The notes beneath the pieces were generated by a model, which was given only the letters and a program-made list of their open reading frames with translations, had not been told where the DNA came from and did no database searches. 26,959 nt of DNA, taken from Nemertoderma westbladi. Taxonomy: Eukaryota > Xenacoelomorpha > Nemertodermatida > Nemertodermatidae. Positions 19,600 through 26,959 of this stretch are shown here, piece by piece (within the stretch, counting starts at the first letter, position 1; each line of letters opens with the position of its first letter). Made by a program: the position numbers and the translations under genes. The stretch lies in NCBI GenBank assembly GCA_032718475.1, contig JAUCBJ010006135.1, positions 1 to 26,959 on the forward strand, read 5' to 3'.

Positions 19600-19663
19600 C
19601 AGAATCGAACCAGCGGCCTTTACATTCATAACCCAACGCGTTATCCACTACGCTAATTTGGCA
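19600..19663 (-). repeat. tRNA-like sequence (tRNA pseudogene or SINE head)
   Basis: On the minus strand an A-box-like TTAGCGTAGTGGATAACGC (about 19655-19638) is followed at normal tRNA spacing by a B-box-like GGTTCGATTC (19611-19602). The T-arm stem and acceptor do not pair well, so it is not a functional tRNA gene. The D-arm word TAGCGTAGTGG is shared with the tRNA-like core at 20523. A SINE head is plausible, but no tail was defined. Confidence 0.55.
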
Positions 19664-19668
19664 CTAGA

Positions 19669-20485
19669 TTAATGTGTGTATAAATTAACATTGTCATACT
19701 TTCCTTTTACAAGGTTGTTCTAGAAAGTTTAAAAAGTGCATAGTTTAGTTAGTTACAAATATATAACTAATACAGGCTAATACAGGGGGCTAATACAGAC
19801 GAGTATTACAATTGTAATATAAATGGATGAATATAAATATAAGTTGTTGTTTTATCTTCATTAAATGTATTTTTACAGAAATTATGTTTTTATAATATTT
19901 AAGAAATACTTGCATTTACGTGGTTTTTGTTGTTAGATGTACTTACTAGTATCGATATATTATTACACGTGATAATAATTGAATAAAGGCAGGTTAATGA
20001 TTTCCTTGTTCACTGCTTTATTTCCTTTTTCCTCTGCCTTTTTCAGGTAATAGTAAAATCACTAAACAACACAACAGATGTCACAATTCTCTTAATTAGT
20101 TAACATTGCGACATATTTAGTATTTGATTGTGGATGTTAACAAAATAATTAATCTTAGTTTGAATTGTAATTCTAATTGTAATACAATACTAATTGTAAT
20201 ACAAATTAGTTTGTAATTGATCTTAGTATAATTAAATAAATTTAATTGGCCAGGGAAAATTTAAAGGAAATTTCAAATGTTCAACAATTGCGTTGTTAGT
20301 TTTGAAATTAGAAACAAAAACAGTTTCTTTTCTATTTCGAATCTATTCTATATAGATTAATCTATTGCAACTTCTGAAAATATGTCCTTAAAAATATCCT
20401 TAAATTCTTAATTTATTTACCAGGAAATAAAGTTAAACTAATGTTATTGTATATGTGTTTAACATCCATAGATTGTATAAATTAT
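19669..20485. other. AT-rich sequence with short repeats
   Basis: Contains three ctaatacag words at 19767-19798 and a run of aattgtaat / attgtaatac repeats at 20164-20215. No gene was seen. Confidence 0.5.
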
Positions 20486-20651
20486 TAAGTAATTAAACAG
20501 GACTAAGGATGATCCAACTCTATAGCGTAGTGGTTAGCATACCTGAACGTTTATCGGGAGACGCGGGTTCGATCCCCGCTGGTGGCGAATTCATTTTTTC
20601 CGCTCCATTTGCTATAGAGTTGGATCATCCTTAGTCCTGTTTAATTACTTA
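20486..20651. mobile_element. tRNA-like core enclosed by a perfect 41-bp inverted repeat
   Basis: The left arm 20486-20526 and right arm 20611-20651 are exact reverse complements over all 41 bases (left arm begins taagtaattaaacaggacta). The core, on the plus strand, looks like a tRNA: A box TAGCGTAGTGGTTAGCAT (20523-20540), anticodon stem CCTGA/TCGGG around a 7-nt loop ACGTTTA (GTT at the anticodon position), and T arm GCGGG-TTCGATC-CCCGC with B box (20566-20576). The 5' acceptor strand falls inside the left arm and does not pair with the bases after the T arm, and position 33 is C instead of T, so it is not a normal tRNA gene. The most likely origin is a tRNA-Asp-like pseudogene or SINE inside a foldback element. 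Confidence 0.85.
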
Positions 20652-21300
20652 TAATTTAAAGTTAAACTACTTTCTCGATTTTCGGTAAATAAAGTAAAAT
20701 TGTAACATTCTGTATATATACGAAATATTGGCAACATAGCAACCATAGTTTATTTTTCACGTGAAGATGAACCAGTGATAATGACGAAATGTAATAAGAC
20801 GAAAACCAATTGTAGTAGACCCCCGGCCCAACCGGGTCCTGACCCACACAGAGTGTTGAGACTGAGGTGAGGGACGTTCCTAGCGAGTATGGCCGAGTTT
20901 CATTTAATTCCAGTCGAGATTGATAGAGATTCAGTTTCAGCCAATTAGAGCGTCCTATTCGTAGACCACTCGCCCCTTGGGTTTGAAATTCGCGAGTGAC
21001 CTTACATTGGGCCAATGTATCTATGGTCAAAAATTAGAAAAATCGCTAGAGCGGTTTTGGCTATAGAGATCATTCACTCACTCATTGTCAACGCGATTTT
21101 ATTTCTAGGATTCCTTACAGAAAGTACCTGGCGGTTCCTCGGTCCTACAGTCGCTCGTGTTATTCAAACCAAAACAATTAGCTAGTCAATAAAACAGGGG
21201 GCAGTTTTATTTTTTAGTAATAAGAGTAATCAGTTGTTATTTGCAACGATTTTCCCCTGGAGAGGTGTAGTCCTACTTTTTGTGTGTCTTTATTTCCTAT
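20652..21300. other. No gene recognised
   Basis: A minus-strand ORF at 20662-21030 has no recognised relative. No repeat or RNA was seen. Confidence 0.45.
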
Positions 21301-21311
21301 AGAATGAATAT

Positions 21312-21455
21312 CTTATTATTATTATTTATTTAATTTTCGTAGGGCACACAGCTTAGGAAATTCAGCAATGACATCCAGGTGGGATCGAACTGTGGTGACC
21401 TCAAGGTTGGAAGACTGGCGTTTTATTGACTTATTATTAGTTAACGTTCTCATCC
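21312..21455 (-). mobile_element. SINE-like sequence with (TAA)n tail
   Basis: Read on the minus strand, a degenerate tRNA-like head with B-box-like AGTTCGATCCC (about 21402-21392) is followed by a short unique body (tttcctaagctgtgtgccct) and an AATAATAATAA tail (21331-21312). The layout of head, body and simple-repeat tail is that of a tRNA-derived SINE. No clear A box was found, so it may be 5'-degenerate. Confidence 0.45.
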
Positions 21456-22035
21456 TCTTATGCATGAAATGAAGTCTGCCTTCTCAAGCCAGGTGAATGC
21501 CTAGCAACGAAACAAACAATAAGCATTCTTCATGAAGGAATATTACCTACCGTTACTGTACATTCAAAAGGGCTGTATCATTCATGACCGGTATTATATT
21601 TACCGGTAGGCTATAATGCTAAATTTGTAGTGATTTCTGTTACGTACTGCCATCATAAAGGAAGGAAGGCATTAGTTATTTAGAGGCATAGCTCAGTTGT
21701 AGCAGCGTAGGTGAAGAGGTTAACGTATTAAAGTTAATATTAAAATTACCGAATTCATGTTACAATTTAATTTTATGATTCATTCTGAATATATCACAAT
21801 ACAGTTTGCTACTCTTCTGCCTGTTATTGTGTTTTTTTATTTATTTTATTTGGACAACAAATTTTACCTAATAATTAAAACTGCCGAAGTCGAAGCTAAA
21901 ATTTTGGATGGGAAATGAATATAAAATTCTTACAATATTAATTTTTTAATTTAGGCCTAATTTAATTAGGAAAGATTTATTTTAATTTGTCCTATATTTA
22001 CTTTTTTGACGCTCCAAACTTGTAGATGTATTCAA
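21456..22035. other. No gene; one tRNA 5'-half-like word
   Basis: At 21683-21708 gaggcatagctcagttgtag and the next few bases resemble the 5' half of a tRNA (A box TAGCTCAGTTG), but no T arm follows. It may be a further SINE or tRNA relic. Otherwise AT-rich. Confidence 0.35.
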
Positions 22036-22078
22036 ACCAGTATATAACCTACAAATACATTGTAGGTAATATACTGGT
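22036..22078. repeat. 18-bp stem hairpin, 7-nt loop
   Basis: The arms accagtatataacctaca (22036-22053) and tgtaggtaatatactggt (22061-22078) pair with one mismatch around the loop aatacat. It is too short for a typical miRNA precursor unless flanking pairing exists, which I do not see. Confidence 0.75.
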
Positions 22079-22336
22079 AACACACGGTTGATGGCAGATT
22101 ATTTTATCTAAGTCAGTAACTTGTTGAATCGACCTGCAATTTATCAGACAGGACCAGTGGGATTCATTTGTGTAGGAGGTAGGATAAATTGAACAGAGCC
22201 TTCAATTTCAATACCAACCAGTCCACAGAACAGAAGCTGTACCAAGCTAAGCCAATCAATAGTTATGTTTTTTTTTACATTTTCTGGTTCCCCCTCTACT
22301 GTCTACCCTCCCTACTGCATACAGTTACTTACTACT

Positions 22337-22830
22337 GTACTAGTACAGTAGTACTATCTGCTATCCAAGTTTCCAGATTCAGTACGGTACCTGACGGCAG
22401 ACGGTAGTACCTGTACCGGCTGACCGGTAATTCCGTAATCATTAGCCTATGTTTCTGTCTGGCTGTACTAACAGACTAACTGAACGAACTGCAGTACTGT
22501 CACTGTGATAGATCATACTGTCATACTGTCATAGAGTTAACGAGTTGTACAGTTGTAGAGTTTAGTAGGACTAGTACCGGTACTGTACTACCAGTAGTAG
22601 TAGTAGTTACGAGTTCAGAGTTACATCATACATTTACTCGCTGTTAAGGTTTGAGGTTGGCTTCAAGGCCTCTGGCTGTCTGGTGCTTGTGTTGTAGGCC
22701 TAGTAGTTTTACTTTTGCTTTATTACCAGATTACAGTATTAGGCCAACTGCTGTACTGTATATTTAGTATTCAGTACCAGTCTGCCAGTATATTCTGTAG
22801 TTAGTGCTGTAGTGTTACAGCTGTACAGAA
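22337..22830. promoter_or_regulatory. GTAC-dense region upstream of aldolase
   Basis: Sixteen GTAC tetramers were counted in about 490 bp, thirteen of them within 22337-22587, mostly as TAGTAC, TGTAC or CAGTAC, plus ACCGGT words. It lies 110-600 bp upstream of the aldolase start codon and may be promoter or 5' UTR. The regulatory role is inference from position only; no TATA box was assigned. Confidence 0.3.
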
Positions 22831-22941
22831 TAAGCTTAGTTGCCTAATATCAAACTTCTGAACTTTGTTTGTCAGTTTAGTCAGTTAGTAGCCTAATTTA
22901 ATCTCATTTCAAAAAGCAATAATCACCTAATCTATAGAATC

Positions 22942-24042
22942 ATGGCTCAAACATGCTGGAATCAACACAGTCTCAATGCCGAACAACAGAGCGAATTGAA
23001 ATCAATCGCGGAAGCGATCGTCGCTAAAGGAAAGGGAATCCTCGCCGCCGACGAATCCACCGGGTCGATGGAGAAACGACTGGGTTCGATCGGCCTGCCA
23101 AACACCGAAGATAACCGGCGCACCTACCGCAATATAATGTTCTCAGTCGGGCCCGCGTTGGCTAACAACATCTCGGGAGTAATCATGTTCCACGAGACAT
23201 TCTACCAGAAAGCGGACAACGGGATGACCTTCCCGCAATTGTTGAAAAGCTACGGAGTAATACCAGGAATAAAAGTAGATAAAGGCGTGGTGAACCTAGC
23301 AGGTACACGGAATGAGTGTACTACTCAAGGGCTGGATGGGTTGAGCGATAGATGCGCCGAGTACAAACGCGATGGCGCGCAATTCGCGAAGTGGCGTTGC
23401 GTTCTTAAGATTTCGGAAACAACGCCTAGCGATCCGGCTATCCAGGAGGTCACTAACAACCTCGCGAGGTACGCCTCCATCTGTCAGCAGAACGGCTTGG
23501 TCCCCATCGTAGAACCGGAGATCCTACCAGACGGGGAACATGACCTCGAGACCTGTCAGGCTATAAGCGAGCGCGTCATTTCTGCGCAGTACTATGCGTT
23601 GTTGCGTCACAACGTATATCTGGAGGGGACCTTGTTGAAACCTAACATGGTTACTGCGGGGCACTCGTCCAGTAAGAAGTATACCCCGGTACAGGTTGCT
23701 GAGGCTACTGTAACTGCGTTACAGCGTTCGGTACCCCCAGCCGTGCCAGGTGTTACTTTCCTGAGCGGCGGGCAGAGCGAAGTTGATGCTACTGTTCATC
23801 TCAACGAGATGAACAAGTTGGATAGGAAGCGACCATGGGCGTTGTCTTTCAGTTACGGCCGCGCTCTGCAGGCCAGCGTGCTGCGGGCCTGGCAGGGGAA
23901 GCCAGAGAATATCAAAGCGGCGCAGGCTGAGTTATTGAAACGGGCGAAGTTTAACGGGGAGGCGACTACTGGCTCCTACGACGGGAAAGGAGAAGGCAAA
24001 GCAGCCGGAGAGAGTTTGTTCGTTGCCGCTCACGCTTATTGA
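22942..24042 (+). CDS. Fructose-bisphosphate aldolase, class I, single exon
   Basis: 366 residues, close to the family's 360-364. It catalyses the reversible cleavage of fructose 1,6-bisphosphate to dihydroxyacetone phosphate and glyceraldehyde 3-phosphate in cytosolic glycolysis and gluconeogenesis. All key residues of the muscle enzyme are present at a constant offset of 4: D37, K111, K150, E191, E193, the Schiff-base lysine K233 in the [11 protein letters not shown] motif, S275 and R307 (SYGRALQ), and the C-terminal tyrosine (HAY). The start has A at -3 and G at +4, a good animal context. Codon use is richer in G and C than the flanks. The ORF is intact and uninterrupted, although animal aldolase genes usually have introns. 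Isozyme type cannot be assigned. It is probably functional. Confidence 0.97.
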   Translation: MAQTCWNQHSLNAEQQSELKSIAEAIVAKGKGILAADESTGSMEKRLGSIGLPNTEDNRRTYRNIMFSVGPALANNISGVIMFHETFYQKADNGMTFPQLLKSYGVIPGIKVDKGVVNLAGTRNECTTQGLDGLSDRCAEYKRDGAQFAKWRCVLKISETTPSDPAIQEVTNNLARYASICQQNGLVPIVEPEILPDGEHDLETCQAISERVISAQYYALLRHNVYLEGTLLKPNMVTAGHSSSKKYTPVQVAEATVTALQRSVPPAVPGVTFLSGGQSEVDATVHLNEMNKLDRKRPWALSFSYGRALQASVLRAWQGKPENIKAAQAELLKRAKFNGEATTGSYDGKGEGKAAGESLFVAAHAY

Positions 24043-24200
24043 GACTAGACATTACTGCAGACTAGACTGGAAATTGCTAGAGAATATTAGCTAATTAGCT
24101 AGGGCCTATAGAGATTATATTAGACTAGGTTAGTAGATAATGATTGACTAGACTAGATATTGTTTACAAGTACAGGTAGATGCAACAAGTTGGATATAAG
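24043..24200 (+). other. Probable aldolase 3' UTR with repeated GACTAG
   Basis: Immediately after the stop codon, gactaga or agactag words occur about six times (for example 24043, 24060, 24121, 24149). CTAG words are interspersed (ttagctaattagctag). No AATAAA was found in the following 400 bp. Confidence 0.4.
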
Positions 24201-24880
24201 CGAAATATTTAAGAGTTTTGGATAGTTTTTTACACTCGTATCTTTGTACACTAATCATACCTCACCTAACATTATTTAATATTTGTAATAATATTATTGT
24301 TGTATTATAATACGGTGTGGTATCTTATTTAATCCGGTTGTGCTGCACTTTAATTTAAATGTTTGATGTATATAATTTGGAGATTTCAGTTAATATTTGC
24401 TGTCATTTACTGGAGGTATATATATATACCGGTAAATATAGTTTATTTACTAGTTACTTTTTGCGTTTCCTCTGGTTGTATTTACTTAAATCAACATTAA
24501 TGATGAAATATTTGAAAAGGTTCACATTGGATAATAACGAGTTGTTTTCAACCTTTTATATTCTAGGTTTCATTGGTCCAGAAATAACCCACTTAAAAAC
24601 CACTCAGGTATATAAATCTCTACATTTATATTGGAATTGGAAATACAGTAATGTTAATTAACGCAATGCCATTATTATTGTACCTCCAGTACATATTACG
24701 TACATGTGATATAGTGTCTGTTGCATTCACGCTCTGTTAATGTTTATTAATTAATATTAAAAATCCGCAAATGATAATTATGATTATGATACTTTTGTGA
24801 CCTATATAGCTATAAATGCTTTTTTTATTTCCTTAACTTTGTAATTTATTCTGCTCATCACACGCGGCCACTCAGTCCAG
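24201..24880. other. Intergenic, nothing recognised
   Basis: AT-rich sequence. The ORF at 24359-24661 has no recognised relative and its composition follows the AT bias. Confidence 0.45.
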
Positions 24881-24892
24881 TCCAGCCAACAA

Positions 24893-24905
24893 CCCCCCCC
24901 CCCCC
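24893..24905. repeat. 13-C homopolymer
   Basis: An uninterrupted C run, followed by ctcccc words. Confidence 0.9.
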
Positions 24906-25267
24906 TCCCCGCCCAATCGCCAATAACTCTCAATTCATGTCGAGTTGTCCAATACGTACGTAATAGGGTTGGTGACCTTTTGTCAGAGCTCGGTCGACCA
25001 ATAGTAGAGGATGAATACAAGATGCGTCAAGTTGGAAGACATGGTTTTAGCTTCTGGTCTTAAACGCGGGGGTGGTTTTAGGACAAATTGAAGGCGAACT
25101 ATGTATGATCTCAATGTTCCTCCCAAATAGAAACCGTACGATTCCTTGTATGTTTACACCTACGGGGTTTCTTTCCCAGTCTTCCGGTTGCCGTAAACCT
25201 CGAACTCATTACTCTCTCTCTCGATTTGTCTGGACTTTACGGCGTAACAATCCGAGAACGTCGACGT

Positions 25268-25384
25268 ATTGCCGCTGTCCTGGCGGTGTTCTTGAGATAC
25301 AGTTTGTCATCGTACAACGATGCCAGCTACGACAATGTAGATAAAGCCCGTGGGTTCCTTGATCCACGATTTAAGACTAGTTGA
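25268..25384 (+). pseudogene. Possible hAT transposase scrap
   Basis: One open frame ends GFLDPRFKTS before a TGA at 25382-25384. LDPRFK is a word common in hAT-family transposases and ZBED proteins. The residues before it do not give a convincing match, so this may be chance. Confidence 0.25.
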
Positions 25385-25425
25385 CGTATCGATAGCAATC
25401 AGCCGCCCTCATCCCCTCCTCCCCT

Positions 25426-25447
25426 CCCCCCCCCCCCCCCCCCCCCC
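25426..25447. repeat. 22-C homopolymer
   Basis: An uninterrupted C run within a C/T-rich stretch (25407-25453). Confidence 0.9.
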
Positions 25448-25523
25448 ACCCCCGAAAATGACGATGTATGTTATTGATATAATAATAAGGCTACCAATTA
25501 CAGTCATCCCAAAATTGATGAAA

Positions 25524-25850
25524 ATTTCACCAAAAAAATTATATTACACCAATTTAAATAATGTGACCCCAAAAAAAAAATTATTGAACCCCAAAAAAAA
25601 AATTATTGAACCCCAAATAAAATTATTCAACACCAAAATAATTACAAATTTTCCCAAAACAATGTTTTTGGCGGATGAATAATTGTTTTTGTGGGAAGAA
25701 TAATTATTGTTTTTGGGGGATGAATAATTTTTTTTGGTGAGAGGGAAATTTAAAATTGGGGGGTGCGAATTTGTGCTACAAAAAATATATTTGGTGCAAA
25801 ATATTTTATTTTGGTGTTAAATCATCTAATTTGGGGTGGCATTCAATTGG
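25524..25850. repeat. A/T-rich foldback region with tandem 20-bp words
   Basis: The left side repeats ccccaaaaaaaaaattattga and variants with accaaaa words; the right side carries the opposite-strand counterparts (gaataattattgtttttggg, gaataattttttttggtg). The two sides form an imperfect inverted repeat centred near 25670. No coding potential was seen. It may be a foldback transposon or an expanded cruciform-forming satellite. Confidence 0.55.
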
Positions 25851-25861
25851 TGGCGTAATAA

Positions 25862-26545
25862 TAATGAAAACAATAATTACATTAGAATAAAGTTGCTTAT
25901 AACCTCGTAAAGTGCCCACCGTGCTAGTAAGCCTATATATCTCAGATCAGCGGGATATAAAGCGCTATTTTTAATTCCATGTAATTGGAGTAATATTTAG
26001 TTTTGTTATTATAATCTCGGATGTAAAGCAGTGCCTCTCATTCGGTTCCCAGGGGCTAAAACCCGGTAGGCTGGCGACCGATTCATTCAACATATTCCTG
26101 CACTCCACCCAGTATCTCCGGTTTCTCTAGACTGATTGTAGAATTGAATTGATTGAATAAAACTGGGTCTACCATAACCCATCAGACGGTTGTTTATTGG
26201 CTACATGATTTGGACTATGTAATTTTATAGAAAATTGAAAAATTTATAAACAAAAGTCATCTAGTCGACTATAGCGACAGTATGCATACTGTACTTACTC
26301 AGTATGCCAACTCGTACCGGTACAGTTTGGAGATATTCCGTAAAATGAAAGTAAAAGCAATAAACTCGCAATAAAATCTATTCTCACCCGCCGTAGAAAG
26401 TTCTAGATTTTATTTATTTTTTCCTTTATTATTATATATAATTATTTTTTAATTCCTTTATATTTTATTAAGATTTTCCACTTTCGAATAAAATATATTA
26501 ATTATCACTGAAATGCGTTTGTTTGAACCGGTTTTCTTGAATTTC
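25862..26545. other. No gene; possible repeat tail
   Basis: At about 26128-26163 a gaattgaattgattgaataaa-type tail resembles the simple-repeat 3' ends of LINEs or SINEs, but no body could be assigned. The rest is AT-rich with no recognised feature. Confidence 0.35.
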
Positions 26546-26549
26546 GTTT

Positions 26550-26600
26550 ATTATTTAGGTGATAACAACGCGGCACTGAAACCTGTTCCTTTCCATTTTA
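26550..26600 (+). repeat. Dispersed 49-bp motif, copy c
   Basis: attatttaggtgataacaac followed by gcactgaaacctgttccttt aligns with copies a and b, at about three-quarters identity to copy a. Confidence 0.5.
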
Positions 26601-26658
26601 ATAAATAATAAGCAACTGAAAGGCTTAATTAAATTCCACTATCAAGTCTATGAAGTGA

Positions 26659-26959
26659 CTCGATGTAATCCGCTATTGTCTGAAAGAGGCTGTCCTCACA
26701 CCTGTCTTAAGGAAGGCTAGGTTAAACATGGAATTCCTCAAGAATTTTCGACCAGTATCCAACTTGCTATTCATATCAAAACTAGTAGAGAAAGTAGTGG
26801 GAAGTCAATTAATGCGTCACATGAACTTACACAATTTGGATGAAGATATGCAAAGCGCTTACAAGAAATATCACGGTACTGCAACTGCATTATTAAACGT
26901 CATGGACGACATACTCACTGGCATCGATGGAGGATCAGCGTGTATGCTCGTTGCTTTGG
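26659..26959 (+). mobile_element. LINE (third family, CR1/L2-like), reverse transcriptase N-terminal part, cut by window edge
   Basis: One uninterrupted frame from just after a TGA at about 26656 to the window end. It reads KEAVLTPVLRKA, then LKNFRPVSNLLFISKLVEKVV, a SQLMRHM segment, then MQSAYKKYHGTATALLNVMDDIL. KNFRPVSNL, the LEKVV-like helix and QSAYKKYHGTATALL are hallmark early RT motifs of CR1/L2/Rex-type non-LTR elements. No stop or frameshift is seen in the visible 100 codons, so this copy may be younger than the other two LINEs. The catalytic region lies beyond the edge. Confidence 0.85.

Noticed and set aside
20523-20590. A functional tRNA gene
   Set aside because: The acceptor strands do not pair, position 33 is C, and the 5' end is part of the inverted-repeat arm.
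25350-25682. A 110-residue plus-strand ORF with a proline run
   Set aside because: It is made of the C homopolymer and A-rich repeat units, with no conserved sequence.

Overview
This is a piece of an animal (metazoan) nuclear genome, AT-rich and repeat-dense. Four conserved animal genes can be recognised: NME7, a plastin/fimbrin, a BCL7-family gene and a class I fructose-bisphosphate aldolase. NME7 is split by GT-AG introns, and between the genes lie non-LTR retrotransposon remnants, inverted-repeat elements and tRNA-like sequences. NME7 is characteristic of animals with cilia. The sequence does not allow a species or phylum call; an invertebrate is my inference only.

Layout. Positions 1-10082, minus strand: the last four coding exons of NME7, with introns of about 4.3 kb, 0.9 kb and 2.2 kb. 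The 4.3 kb intron holds a 22-bp minisatellite and a TTAA-flanked inverted-repeat transposon, itself hit by a 5'-truncated LINE. The 2.2 kb intron holds a second inverted-repeat transposon with a broken ORF, interrupted by a short tail copy of the same LINE family. The 5' exons of NME7 (DM10 domain and first half of NDK domain A) were not found. Positions 11827-13707, minus: an uninterrupted full-length plastin ORF. Positions 16041-17505, plus: a frameshifted LINE of a different family. Positions 18017-18430, plus: a small single-exon BCL7-like gene. Positions 19400-21720: tRNA-like and SINE-like sequences, including a tRNA-like core held inside a perfect 41-bp inverted repeat. Positions 22942-24042, plus: an intact single-exon aldolase. 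From 24.8 kb to the end: homopolymer tracts, an A/T-rich foldback region, a possible hAT scrap and the start of a third LINE family running off the edge.

The genes do not form an operon or a pathway; they act in cilia/centrosomes (NME7), actin bundling (plastin), SWI/SNF chromatin remodelling (BCL7) and glycolysis (aldolase). The main points of interest are: three single-exon housekeeping genes in one window, beside an intron-rich one; complementary C and G homopolymers on either side of one NME7 exon; the hairpin-enclosed tRNA-like element; and the nested transposons, whose target duplications can be read by eye. All similarity claims rest on motif recognition; no database search was run.
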